Origin: Blastocystis sp. Blastoise
Taxonomy: Eukaryota > Sar > Bigyra > Opalinata > Blastocystidae
Length of the DNA: 64,000 bases
Assembly (NCBI GenBank): GCA_039096225.1
Contig: JBBPEB010000034.1
Coordinates: 434,001-498,000 of the forward strand
Direction of reading: 5' to 3'
The position numbers and the translations under genes are program-made. The notes under the pieces were generated by a model. The model made no database searches, was not told where the DNA came from, and saw nothing but the letters and a program-made list of their open reading frames with translations. Shown piece after piece: positions 33,048 through 46,582 of the stretch (its first letter is position 1; the number at the start of each line of letters is the position of its first letter).

Positions 33048-36000
33048 TTATCTTTATCTTTATTATTAACTAAATTATTATTATCTTTATCTTTATTAAT
33101 ATCAATTAATTTTTGTTGTTTCTGTTCTTCTTCTTTCATCCATAAAGTGATGAAATCATTGTACGTATTCATGGAGTTTAAAGAGAGTGTTCTAGAGAGA
33201 GGATATATATTTCTTCGTTGCTTTGTATAATCATAAGCTCGTTCTACTACATGACGTATATATTGTCGAATCCCTTCAGTAAGAGTAATCAAAGCTTTTT
33301 CAGATACACCTATATTATAACTCTTTGAATATTTTATATATATTGATTTAATTGTTTCTCCATAGAGAATACATATACGATCCCATTTCTTAGATTCACG
33401 GTAATCTACAGAATATTGAGAACGACGAGATACAAAATCAGTATCATTTGATAGTCTCTATTTTATATATATATATATATGAATTAATAGAATAATAAAT
33501 ATAAAATAAATATATATACTTTTTCTAATGTTGATACTTCACCTGTAAGACTATTATTATTTTCATATTGTTTTGAAAAAAGAGAAATATAACCAACATC
33601 TATAAATAATAAATAATAAATAATAAATAATAAATAATAAATAATAAATAATAAATAATAAATAATAAATAATAAATAATAAATAATAAATAATAAATAA
33701 TAAATAATAAATAATAAATAATAAATAATAAATAATAAATAATAAATAATAAATAATAAATAATAAATAATAAATAATAAATAATAAATAATAAATAATA
33801 AATAATAAATAATAAATAATAAATAATAAATAATAAATAATAAATAATAAATAATAAATAATAAATAATAAATAATAAATAATAAATAATATACATTTAT
33901 TTTCATTTGTTTCTTTTTTGATATCTTTCGATAAGATTACAGTAGATCGACTTATAGGTAAAGTTTCTTCTTTGTCTTCTTTCTCTATTCGAGTTGTATT
34001 CTTTGAACGTTTTCCTGTTATATTATTATTCTGATTATTATTCTGATTATTATTATTCTGATTATTATTATTGTTATTCTGATTATTATTATTATTATTA
34101 GATATAACAGTATTATTAGTATTTCCCATAGTATTATTATTATTATTATTATTATTATTTGATCCAATATTTTGATTAATAATTCCAGTAATAGTATTAG
34201 AAGGAGTTCGTTTCTTTACGGTATTTGTCTTAGTCTTCATAGCTGGATAAGTAGATATAGTAGTACTATTAGATATATAATTCGATGGATAAGAAGATCC
34301 TTTCATTGTATTAAAACCATATACTTGATTTGGTTTAATCATAGAAGAAGAAGTAGAAGAAGAAGAAGGAGATACTATTTTAGGATATACACTATTATTA
34401 ATAGTAGTATTATTAATACTATTTGTATTATTAGTAGTAGTATTTGGATAATAAGGATAATTACGAGGATCATTCACAGAATTTGTAGATTGAATATTTC
34501 CTTGTATTCTAGAATTTATAAGATCTGAAGTATTACTAGTATTATTATTCATAATAGTATTATTAGTATTATTCATTTGATTCATATTATTATTAGTATT
34601 AGTATTAGGAATAGAAGAATTTATATTGATTGCTTGTTGATTATTTGTTGTTGTTACTCTATTAATAGTTGAATTATTATAATTCATATTATTTGTATTA
34701 TTATTAGTATTATTCATCATAGTACTATTATTTATATAAGTATTTTTATTAATATATTGTGAATTATGTGTTGAATTCGTACTTCGATGTGAAGATACAG
34801 AAGAAGCTCTTGTTCTTATAGCAGGAGTAGATAGAGATGGAGTTGTATTTATTGTTGATGTATAAGGACTAGTAATTATAGGAGTATTAGAAGCTATAGA
34901 AGGTGTAGATGTATTTATATAAGACATATCTTGAGAATTCACTTGATTATTCTGTGGATATACAGAAATTGGATTTATCATCATTGAAGTGTTATTAGTA
35001 TTAGTATTAGTATTATTATTAGTATATGTTTGAGAATTATAAGAATAAGGAGGAACACTATTAGTATTAGTATTATTATTATTCATTTGATTTATATTAT
35101 TATTCATTTGATTCATATTAGTATTAGTATTCATTTGATTTATATTATTATTATTCATTTGATTCATATTAGTATTAGTATTCATTTGATTTATATTATT
35201 ATTATTATTCATTTGATTTATATTATTATTATTATTCATTTGATTTATATTATTATTATTATTCATTTGATTCATATTAGTATTCATAACATTTGATGGA
35301 GTATTGACTGTATTCATATTTAGTTGCATAGATCCATTCATTTGATTATTATTCATTTGATTATTATTAATATTATTATTCATTTGATTAGTATTATTAT
35401 TCATTTGATTATTATTAATATTATTATTATTATTATTCATTTGATTATTATTATTATTATTATTCATTTTATTATTATTGGATCTACTATAACTAGAATA
35501 TATCGTTATAAATAAAGTACATAACTGCTGCTTCTCCTGATCATTCAATTGAGGGAAACTACTACATGCAGCACAACCCTATATAATTATTAGAAATAGA
35601 ATAATAATTTTGATAAAAAAAAAATAATAAAACAATACAATAATAAATATAATACAATAATAAATATAATAAATAGAATACAATAATTAACACAATAAAA
35701 CAATACAATAATAAATATAATACAATAATAAATATAATACAATAATACAATAATTAACACAATAAAACAATACAATAATAAGCATAATATTAACAAAATA
35801 CTTGACATTTCATTATATGTATTAATTGTGGTTTTGAATTATCTATTTGTTTACCACAACCTTTACATGATAATAAATGATTATAAATATTATATTGTTC
35901 TTCTAATTTTCTATATATATATATTGAAAATACAGTTAATTAATTTTAAGAATAAATATAATATATATAATATACTGAGGAATAAATTTACAATATGGAC

Positions 36001-36514
36001 AATTAGCATCTTTTACGGTTAGATGATCTTTAAAATGTCGAAAAATGGAACACTGACAAACATAATTCTTAATAATTGAATTGTCATGAGGATAAGTATT
36101 AAGATATGCACCTGTACAAATAAATTAAAGAGAATATTCAATCATATTTTAAATAAATTAATGAGATAATATTAAAATATAAAATAATGATGAACATAAT
36201 TAATAAAATATATATATATATAAGCATACGATACATTAGACAAACACAGATACATGTCGAACAATTCTTTTGATTTTGTCCTTGATTATGAGAATCCTAA
36301 AAGAAATAGAAAAAAGAAATGATCACAATAATAAGATACTGTCCAGAAGTGAAGTGACATCTGATGAATCAGTCGAACAAGATCTGAGATATTCTGACCT
36401 TTTGATGTTGAAACTAGTATACAATACTGTTTCACTGCTTCAACAATGGATTGATATGTATTATTCTATATTCATCTATAAGCATGATGATATCTTTAGC
36501 CATACGTTATTCAT
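32387..36514 (-). CDS. Zinc-binding, Asn-rich protein with a TAF4-like C-terminal helix region
   Basis: The start ATG is at 36514. A three-codon first exon joins in phase to NNTYQSIVEAVKQYCILVST. A cysteine-rich region follows (CSTCICVCLMYR; VCQCSIFRHFKDH; NCPYCKFIP; CKGCGKQ; GCAACSSFP), probably several zinc sites. A 500-residue Asn/Thr/Met-rich low-complexity region lies at 35500-33900, broken by an intron that is a 7-base microsatellite. Near the C terminus, KWDRICILYGETIKSIYIKY then ALITLTEGIRQYIRHVVERA resembles the TAF4 conserved domain that carries the second histone-fold helices. The end is VTKAANDALDIKKN. If correct this is a TFIID subunit; the zinc cluster is not typical of TAF4, so the assignment is tentative. 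Confidence 0.6.
32574..32745. repeat. (ATAAATATA)-type low-complexity tract in an intron
   Basis: Variants of AATATAAT and AATAAAT fill the last intron of the TAF4-like gene, between the exon ending at ISTL and the exon starting at EKAMGNNE. Confidence 0.8.
33601..33890. repeat. 7-base tandem repeat (AATAAAT)n inside an intron
   Basis: About forty near-perfect copies of a heptamer lie in an intron of the TAF4-like gene. Because 7 is not divisible by 3, all three frames give the same repeated peptide every 21 bases, which creates long false frames. Donor and acceptor (after NENK; before the exon that reads VGYISLFSKQYENN) show it is removed from the RNA. Confidence 0.93.
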
Positions 36515-37070
36515 TATTCGTTGTTGTATGCTATATAACAAGAAATAAGAAAATCAAAACTTTCTAATCAAATGTATAAAATAGTTACGAATAAATGTGA
36601 CGGTTCAATAGAAAAATTATTTTTTCGATCCTATTATAAAAACTAGTTTTTGTTTTGTTTTCTGGACAATTAGAGACATAATAATATCTCTTTTTATGAC
36701 AACAATGCAGAACTATACATATTGAAGATCGTTTTAACTTATAACATGTCAATCCGTTAGTTGATTAAGATAAAGAGTATTTAAATATGTAGATAATAAT
36801 ATATTCGATGTTTTTTACTATTTCTAAGAATATAAATATTAAAAAAATGAAATAAAATTAAAACTTTATTAAAACTTTTAGAATTTGATTTTTAAAAAAA
36901 TAATAAAACATCTAAACACAACTTATAACAACAAAATATACATATATCAAACATCAAGAAAAATATTAAGACAACAAAAAAAATAAATAATAAAGAAGAA
37001 GTAAAAAAAAAAAAGAAAATAATGAAAATAGTACTTTATATATAATAAAACCATAATATAATGATCATAT
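36515..37070. promoter_or_regulatory. Presumed promoter of the TAF4-like gene and 3' end of NOL10
   Basis: 550 bases between two minus-strand genes. No motif stands out. The A-rich part 36940-37070 lies just downstream of the NOL10 stop. Confidence 0.35.
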
Positions 37071-37762
37071 TTAATGTATTCTTTGACCAAGTGGAATAGA
37101 ATATTGTTGTTTCTTTTTATTTGCAATTTTTCTATTAATTTGTTTTGAGAATCCTTCTTTAGGTAATTGACCTCCTTCTTTAAGACCAAAGAATTTTACA
37201 TTTCTTCTTGGCTTATTATTATATTTATTATTATTACGATTATTATTATTATTATATCGTTGATTGAATCGTTTATTATTATATTTTGGTTTTTGTTCAA
37301 TTTCATTATCACTTGGAGCCATTTCATTATCTGAATCTATTTCTTCATTATTATTATCTTCTTCTTCATCATCATCATCATCATTATTATTATCATCATC
37401 ATCATCATCTTCTTCTTTATTATTATTTTCTAACATTTCAAAATCTTCATTAAGATCATCTTCATCATTATTATTATCTTCTTCTTCATCTATTTCTTCA
37501 TCATTATCATCATTACCATTTTCTTTACCTTCTGTAGATTGAATAGTCTTACGACCATGAGGATATAATCGCTTAAATTCTTCACTATTTTCATCAATTG
37601 TAAATTCATTCTTTTCAAATAAATCCTTAAAACGATCATCTTCAAGTAATTTTGATTTTCCATTCTATAATTAATATTTATTATAAAATTAAATACTCAT
37701 ATATAGTTTTTTTTGAGTATATAATATGAATATATAATATATAATAATAATATATAATAATA

Positions 37763-37794
<32 letters not shown>

Positions 37795-39843
37795 AATACT
37801 TTATCTTGTTCAATTTCATCAATTAATTCTTGATTAACCTTCTTTACCTTCTTACGAATATTAATTCTTTCTCCTTTCTTTTCATCAATAATCTTCTTTC
37901 TTTGTTCTTTCTTCCATTCACTATAAGCAAATGGCTCAGCTACAGATTTCACACGTTGATATAAACGATTATCCATAAAGAAACCATGCATATATGCCTA
38001 TATATATATAGTGTTTAATTACGTAATATTATTATATATGTATTAATAGTGTCTATAATAATAATAAACATAAATAATAATAAAAATAAATAATAATAAA
38101 AATAAATAAATATAATAAATATAATAAACATAATAAATATAATAATAAACATAATAAATATAATAAATATAATAATAAACATAATAATACATACTTTAAG
38201 TAATTCTGTACCAATAAGATTTTCTAATCCTAATTGTGTTAATTCAGTACGTGTAACAAATTTATAATCTTCAAAGTTACTACTTTTAGCTTCAGTCATT
38301 TCTTCTGTTAAATTATCTAAGAATGAACACCATTTAGGAGCTTCTCCTAATTCAGGTATATAATAAGACATAACTTTAGGTTGTTCACAAGCAACACATA
38401 ATAAACCACTATTAGGATAATGACAAAAATGATTAATATCAGCAGGGGTTTCTATATTCACAAGAGATTTATTCGTCTATAGAGTATATAGTATTATATA
38501 TATATTATTTTTTATATGTATTCTATAGAATAATAATAATAATAATAATAAAAACTATATTAACAATAAAAGAAAAACTTAACAAAAATATATACATATA
38601 TATACCTTATAATTCCATAATTTAACAACTTTACGATCACTACTAATAATAAAATCTTTAGTAAATTTAATACCTGTAATAGGTGTTTCATATTGATGTG
38701 TAATAGTTTGAAATGGATTCGGACTACGTAAATCATATAGTTTTATTACACCGTGATTACTACCTATTGCTATACTCATACCATCAGGAGTATAACGAAA
38801 ATAGGTCACTTCTTCTTTATTAAATACCTATATATATATATTAATTGTCGTTATTTTTATCATTTATTAAAATAAATAATATAAAATAAATAATAAAATA
38901 AATAATATAAAATAAATAATAAAAAAAATAATAAAATAAATAATATAAAATAAATAATATAAAATAAATAATATAAAATAAATAATATAATATAATATAT
39001 ACATTAATATGTCCAGCAATTTGTCTATCTCTAGGATCCCAAGCTTCAAATACTCCATTATCTCCTCCTACTCCTACTAACTGATGGGTTGGACATATAC
39101 CTAATTTATTAATACCTGGACATTCTGATTGAAAAGGAGATACAAAACAACCTTGTTCTAAATCTAATCTATATATATCATTTGAATTACCACCTATTAA
39201 TAACTCACATGTCGCCTATATATATATATAAATAATATTTTATTAAATAAATAAATATTTAATAAATATAAAAATAAAAAATAATAATATTAAAATATAT
39301 ATATATACTTTATTATAAGTCATATCTCTTCCAAATTTTGGTATTCTAGTTTTATAATGAAAACCATATTTTGCATGTATTTCTACATTACGATCAGCTT
39401 CCAATATAGCTATTTTACTAAAGTCATCACTTAAAAACTAAAAAATTATATAAATAATAATAATAAAAAATAATTATAATATATTTACTTGGAATTGAGT
39501 GATTTCACTATCAATACCACGCATAAACTTTTGAGATAATTGACTCAATTCAAAACAACGTATTGAAGGAGGATAAGAACCTAATGAATTTTTAAAAAAA
39601 TAAGTTATTATATATAAAAACAAGTATATATATACCGGAAGCAAACATATATTGACCATCAGCAGTTAATTTCACCTTTGCAGCAGCACTATTAAATTCA
39701 AAACCTTGAATAAGCTCAATTCTTGAACGATATGATTCATCTTTAGCTAATTCCTTTCGTTTTTTCTTGCTTAGAAAATCAGGAATAGGTTTACCACAAG
39801 AAAGATTATAGACTTTAACACCATTTGGATTAATAATTTCCAT
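37071..39843 (-). CDS. NOL10: Nucleolar protein 10 (Enp2), ribosome biogenesis WD-repeat protein
   Basis: Starts MEIINPNGVKVYNLSCGKPI and ends IPLGQRIH followed by TAA. WD-type blades include GQYMFASGSYPPSIRCFEL, PTHQLVGVGGDNGVFEAWD, MSIAIGSNHGVIKLYDLRSP and KFTKDFIISSDRKVVKLWN. The family-specific region follows (GLLCVACEQPKVMSYYIPEL; EDYKFVTRTELTQLGLENLI; MHGFFMDNRLYQRVKSVAEP). The C terminus has NUC153-like DDRFKDLFEKNEFTIDENSE, then long acidic and Asn stretches and a basic tail. Enp2/NOL10 acts with the U3 processome and Bfr2 in early 40S assembly in the nucleolus. Exon order and phases agree across at least eight introns. Confidence 0.92.
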
Positions 39844-40553
39844 TCTTCTATATACGTTGAAGAAATATTGTGCTTCTATAGTTTTGTATAAATAAAAAGC
39901 CAGAAAAATATATTTTTTTAGTTTCATGAAATTTTTAAAAGAAACCAACGATTTTATGAGATTCCCATGATTCTCATATGTGTGTGGCATTCTTGCTTAA
40001 TGTATTTTGTTAGGATGGTAAAATCTGTTTTAATTTTATCCATAGTATTCACTTAATAAGAGTTAATTCCATGAAACATTTATAGAATTCTACTTATGAA
40101 ATGTGATATTTTTGTATAATATTTCTTTAATGATGTTTGTGAAGACATTTGGATTTATTATTTGTGATTTCTTCATTATTCTTATTTATTTGATGATGGA
40201 TGATGTGAAGAGAATGGTGCATTGCTGAAAAGTTGATATTTAAAATTCATTAATGAAATGTTAGTGAAAAATGTGATTTGTTCTATTTATTTTAATAGAA
40301 AAGGTTAAAAGATATTTATGATAGAAATTAGAATAGTTTATATTTGTATATTAATAAATTATTATTTTCTATAATTGAAGTATACAGCATTGAAAATGAC
40401 AAATCAAAGTAAAAACATAAAACTGTTGAAGGAAAAATGAATAATGCATTCACACAAGGAATATATATAAATAAATAAATAAATAAGAGAGTGAATAAAA
40501 ACATTTTTAAACGTTTAAACTTTATATGAAGAGTATATGTTAATAAATATATA
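39844..40553. other. Intergenic region, no gene seen
   Basis: Upstream of NOL10 and downstream of the kinase gene. It is AT-rich with a short ATAA repeat at 40470-40485. No RNA gene seen. Confidence 0.5.
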
Positions 40554-42284
40554 CTAATAATCACCAAATTGAACTCTCTTTTCAGTGAAACTAGAATAAA
40601 TATACTAAATCATTTTATTTACTATATATATATACCTTTCAATACTTGGTAAATCAGAAGTAGATCGTTTTAAATGTGAATACTATATATTGAATATATA
40701 TATTTAGAATATTATATCATGAATAGAGATAATATATATTATATTTAATAGATAATAATATATTAAGATATTGCATATATTTATAGAATAATATAACATA
40801 TATTATAATATAATATATATACAAGTATTTGTGCTGATCCATCAGGATCAATAAAATAGAATTCTGTTTGTTTATTTGCTTCATCTAATAGTTCTTTTAC
40901 TTTAGCAAGATTTGAAGTTTCTTTTAATATCTATATTATTCATTATTAAATAATATATATAAAATAATAAGAATAGGACTGATAATGATTATAGTTATAA
41001 TATATATAATTATAATATATATATATATACATGTGTAGCTCTTTCTTTCCAATCCTTATAATGTTCAATGGAACCAGGAATATATGAAGAAGTATCTTTT
41101 GGTTTATATATATAGAATATAGAAATAATAATATAAACAATTTATACACAAAATATTATATTTATTATGATAAGAAATCATTTATAATTATATCTATATA
41201 TATACGTTTATTATCAATAGGATTCATTAATTTGATTTGTTCAGATATAAATGAATAATCAGGAGAATCTTTAAATGATAATGTTTCTATATGTTTAAAC
41301 TATACAAAAATAAAATTATTTTTTAAAAATTATGAAAAAAATTAGTACTAAAAGAATAATAAAAAGTTTAAAATCAACTAAAAAAAATAATAACAATATA
41401 TATATTTATATACAATTTTAATAAAAATATCTTTGTAAGGTAAATTCGTTAATTTATTGATTTCTTCTTCTAAATTATTAATAAATTTTCTTTTTATTTC
41501 AACAGCTAATTTCTTATTTGAAACTGACTCATTTCTCCAAGGTAATCCCTATATATATATAGTATTCTTTTAAATAATAAAATAAAACATAATAATAATA
41601 ATAAGAATAATAAACATAATAAACATAATAATAATAATAATAAGCATAATAATAAGAATAATAAACATAATAATAAGAATAATAAACATAATAATAATTA
41701 GCATAATAATAATAATAATAAACATATAATAAGCATCCACAAACAATATCAATAAACATAAAGAGAACGCTATACATATCATCTCTTCTTCCTAATTCTT
41801 TTTCTAAATGTGAATTTGGTGATGCATATAACGTTGTACCACGAAATTGAGCTTTAGGACGAGCTATATATATATATATATATTATATATATCATTAGTA
41901 TACATTATATAATTATAAATATTATATATTATTTATAATAAAAAAATATAAAATCAATATATATATATTTATAATATAATTAAAAAAAAATAAAACTATA
42001 GAATACCTTCATAAATTAAATCATCTTTTTTCCATTGTCTACACAAACCAAAATCAATTATATATATTTTATTTTTAAGCATTCCTGTTCCAAATACAAA
42101 ATTACTAGGTTTTATATCTCTATGAATATAACCTGTATCATGTAATTGTTTTACACAACTTAATACCTATTCATAAATATATATATAATATTTGAGTATT
42201 TAAGAATACAAAAAAAAAGAATAAAAATAATATTCGATAATTAAATAAAAGATCACTTAATTCATTTATAATTTATTTTAAATG

Positions 42285-42324
<40 letters not shown>

Positions 42325-42868
42325 TTGAAGTATAATACTAGATGCAGTTCTCATATCAAATTGATGATTAGGATAAGTATCTTTTACTTGAGATATACTT
42401 TTACCTAATATTTCCATTACTAAATAATCATAACTTGGATTTGATCTATAGAAAAACAAATATTTATAAATATATAAAAAATATTTAATCTTAGTAATAA
42501 TTTAAAAGATACTGAAAATCGATCCATTTGGCGGCACACGAATAAGGTTGCATTTCTTTCAATATAGAACTCTCTGTTTGTAAAACCAATTTTAATCCAG
42601 TATCTATAGAGAATATAGCATATTTATATGTTTAAATTCGATAAATTCATAAAACATAAATAGAATCAACAATTACTTCGATGCTCAACTTTAACAGCCA
42701 CAGTAGTTGGATCAACTGCAGTTCTTGCGGTATATATTTCACTGTATGTTCCCTATAAATTTAATAAACACTGCATAGAATTAATCAACTTCATACTTTT
42801 CCTATTTTATCAAGAAGAATCCATTTATTATCAAGGACAGATCCAGGACGAATAGGAGGAACACTCAT
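40554..42868 (-). CDS. CK1-superfamily protein kinase, tau-tubulin-kinase-like
   Basis: Starts MSVPPIRPGSVLDNKWILLD. Kinase subdomains are intact: glycine loop GKGTYSEIYTA, catalytic lysine in TTVAVKVEHR, the CK1-type insert AAKWIDFQ, catalytic loop YIHRDIKPSNFVFG, metal-binding IIDFGLCRQW and activation-segment FRGTTLYASPNSHLEKELGR followed by RRDDMYSVLFMFIDI. The SPNSH/LGRRDD pattern is that of the tau-tubulin kinase and CK1 group, not of classical kinases with APE. The C-terminal tail (about 200 residues, ending SFTEKRVQFGDY with TAG) is helical. Substrate and role are not predictable; relatives phosphorylate tubulin-binding proteins. Introns carry (ATA)n tracts. Confidence 0.9.
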
Positions 42869-43895
42869 TATCTATTTTATTATTTGAATTTTTTAAGAAT
42901 ATTGGATTTCTATTTTCAAAAAAAGGGCTTTGATGAAACAATTAGTTTTTTCATGTATTTTTGTTAGTAGAATCATGGTAATTTTCTTTCACATTTAAAA
43001 GATCATTTTATCCATTTGTAAATAATTAGTTACTGTTCAATTCGATAATATAATATTGCTTTCATGTTGTTATTATAAAGGGATGAAATTCATTCCTAAT
43101 AAAAACACAAAAAGATCATGGAATGTAAACTTAAGTCATTAGTTGTTCATAATATTCGACTTTTTAAATTATACATATATATCTTGCAAATAATATAATA
43201 AAAATGATTCATTTTAAAACAAACCATACTCATTTATGATGATACTTTAAGCTTTTATTATAAATTAAGTCATTAACTAACTTTTTGTGTTTCCGTATTT
43301 CATTTTATTCAAGGCATTTTATGAAAAAAAAAACGAAAAATAAAATGCAAGTCATGAATTCCTTCTCAAACATTGCTCTTCTACTTCTATATGATAAATG
43401 CAATCGAGAGAAATCATATTTCAGCCAAATAATAAACATGTAACGAAATTAAAACGAGTATTTGACTATAATTAATTGAGTATGTCTTAGAGATTTCTTT
43501 CAATGTTATTATTCCTACAATATTAATATGTTATAGTCTATTCTAGAAGATTTAATTTGAGTAATGGGTAAACAAAGAAATTGCTTGCTGGCAAAACATA
43601 TTCTTTCTAGAAATTTCCGTTTTTCCAAATACGCCATTTCCATATAATTATTCACTTAATCACTATACTTTTTTTTATACCCGACAATAACCAATAAAAT
43701 GTCATAAACCATTGAATAGCCAATCAAATCCGTCAATAGCATCTCTTATGGAGTTACTTCGGTTTCTTCCAGAAAACCCGACACTTTTTTTGAGACATCG
43801 CTGTTTTGCATAACTTTATTGTTTTGTGATATCAACAATTTCGTTATTTTTGAAAAGCTCTCTTTTTCACCACTATACACTAATACTAAGCAACA
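42869..43895. promoter_or_regulatory. Divergent promoter between the kinase gene and Argonaute
   Basis: A 1-kb divergent spacer. The half nearest Argonaute is less AT-rich. It holds two CCAAT boxes (43691-43695 and 43720-43724) and a perfect three-unit heat-shock-element pattern, TTCnnGAAnnTTC, at 43605-43617, plus a two-unit TTCnnGAA at 43767-43774. These are candidate sites only. Confidence 0.4.
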
Positions 43896-46543
43896 ATGAA
43901 TACCACTCAATGTTCAATTTGCAAAGAATTCAAGCCTAATTCTTGTTTTTCGAAGAATCAACTAAGAACCCAACATAAGTGCCAAGACTGTCTTGCTGGG
44001 GGTGCTCGTATACATATAAATTTACATATTGTTTAAGTCTTTGTTACTTTTTTTATAAACTTTGATCAATTATTTTTTATATTTTATTATATTTTTTCTT
44101 TTGTAGCTGCTCATAATGAGTCCAATAAACCTCAGGAAGTTAAAATTCCTGGAATGAATCTTAAAGTTCAAGTTCCTCCAGGAATGTCTGCTCCTAAAGT
44201 TCAAGGTCCTCCTGGAATGAATGCTGGTAAGAAACAAGGTCCTCCTGGAATGTCTGCTCCTAAAGTTCAAGGACCTCCAGGAATGTCTGCTCCTAAAGTT
44301 CAAGGACCTCCTGGAATGTCTGCTCCTAAAGTTCAAGGTCCTCCTGGAATGTCTGCTCCTAAAGTTCAAGGACCTCCTGGAATGTCTGCTCCTAAAGTTC
44401 AAGGTCCTCCTGGAATGTCTGCTCCTAAGAAACAAGGACCTCCAGGAATGTCTACTCCTAAACCAGTTCAATCTGTTCCAGCTCCTAAGCCAGCTCCAGC
44501 TCCAGCTGGTCCTCAAGGTGCTTGGGGTAAACCTAGAAAAGCAGCTGCTGCTACTCCTGCTGCTTCTAATTTCCCTGCTCCTATTAGTAGATCTTCTGCT
44601 GGTCCTGCTCCTATGCCTGTTTCAAGACCTGCTTGGGGTCCAAATCCATCTTCTTTATCAAATATGCCTAAAGCTGCAATTGGTAAACAAGGTCCTACTA
44701 TATCTCCTGTAGTAAGCTCAAATCAAGCCTCATTATCTTTATCCAAAGCTAATGATGCTTCATCTGCTCTTACTCAGAATAATAGAAATGTTGTTGGTCC
44801 TGTAATACCTGCTCCTTCTGAATCAAATGCTGAAGCTATTCAAGAACTTGTTGTTGGTGAAAAACAAGAAAAAACTTATGATATTGGACCTTATATGGAT
44901 GGTTGTAGACCTACTAAAAAACATGGTACTAAAGGTAAAATTACCAAAGTTGCATCTAACTTTTTTAGGGTTAAACAAACAAAAGATTTAACATTTTATC
45001 AATATGATGTAGTGTATAATGTAAAAGATAAAGAAAATAATTTTAAGAAAGTTGCTCTTCCAGCTGATAAAGCAAAAATATTATTTGAAACTATGAAAAG
45101 TACACCTGATTATTTATCTAGAGTTGGTGATCGTTATTTATTTACTGATGGTAAAGCTATTGCTTATTCTTTATTGAAATTTCAATCTTATGATGCTTTA
45201 GTATGTATTCTCTATTTTATTTTATTTATTAATTATATATATATATATTTCACGTATAGATTAGTATGAAAGAAGGTGATAAGAGTCGTGTTTTTAATAT
45301 AGTTATTACTATTACCCCTAATGTAATTGAAGTCAATAAAGATACATTAAATAAACCAGATAATGCTAAAGTATTACCTCCTATGGATATGATGCATATC
45401 TATAAACAAACACTCACTAAATCTTATTTTGGTCGAAGTGTATATGATGCTCGTTTAGGTAGTACAGTATTAGGTGCAGGTGCAGAGTTATTATGGGGTT
45501 ATTCACAAGCATTCCGTTATTGTGAAGATGGTTTATTTAATATTATGGAACCTACTGCTAGTCAATTTCATATGGGAGGTCCTCTTATGGATCTATGTAA
45601 TGATGTATTTATTTATATTTGTTTTTTTTTTTTTTTTTATATTTATTTTTTTTTTTTTATTATTATTATTATTATTTTATGTTATATATTATATATTATA
45701 TAGATTTTATTTACGGATATAAAAGTAGTAGGTAAATCTTGTCCTCCAGGTAGAAATTGTTCTTTAGAACCAAGACAAATTGAATCTTTAAAAAGTGAAT
45801 TGATTACTTTAAAGGTAACAACAAAACATTTAGGATATGAACGTAAATATGGTATTACTGGTATTTCTAATGTTGCTGCTGATAAAGATATGTATGTTAA
45901 TTTTATTTTTATTTTTATTATTATTTTTTTTTTTTAATAATTACAATATAATAACCTATATATATATATATAGGTTTGAGATAGAAGATGCTAATGGTAA
46001 TAAGAAGAAAGTATCTGTAGCTCAATATTTTGCTCAACAATATGGTATTCGTTTACGTTTCCCTGGTTTACCTTGTGTACAAAAACAAGATTGTAAATTA
46101 CCTATAGAAGTATGTAATGTACCTGCTGGTCAAAGACGTACTCAAAAAATGAATTCGAAACAACAACAAATTATGGTTAAGGTATTTATTATTATTTTTT
46201 TATTTTATTTTTTATTATTTTTTTTTTTTTTTTATTATATATTATTATTATTATTATTATATACTATATAGAGTAGTGCTATTCCTCCAGATCAGCGTAA
46301 AGAGAAGATAATGAATTATGCTAGAGGTCAAGATTATCAAGGTAATGGATATTTAGATGCTGCGGGTATTAGTATTGATAAGAATATGACTCCTGTACCT
46401 GCTCGTGTTTTAGATGATCCTACTTTAATGTATAAGAAAGGAACAAGAGATGAAGCTATTCGTGCTAAAGATGGTCAATGGAATCTTAGAGATGTTCAAC
46501 TCTATAAAACTGTTCCTATTGTAGGTTTATTTGTTATTATTAT

Positions 46544-46582
<39 letters not shown>

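Noticed and set aside
33484-33906. Frames encoding endless FIIYYLL repeats
   Set aside because: Product of the 7-base satellite inside an intron of the TAF4-like gene.
35030-35515. Plus-strand Ile/His-rich frames opposite the Asn/Met-rich region
   Set aside because: Antisense of AAT/ATG codon runs in the TAF4-like gene; low complexity only.
44070-44516. Minus-strand frame with RSRHSRR repeats
   Set aside because: Antisense shadow of the PPGM minisatellite of Argonaute; no splice support and the sense frame has clear homology.
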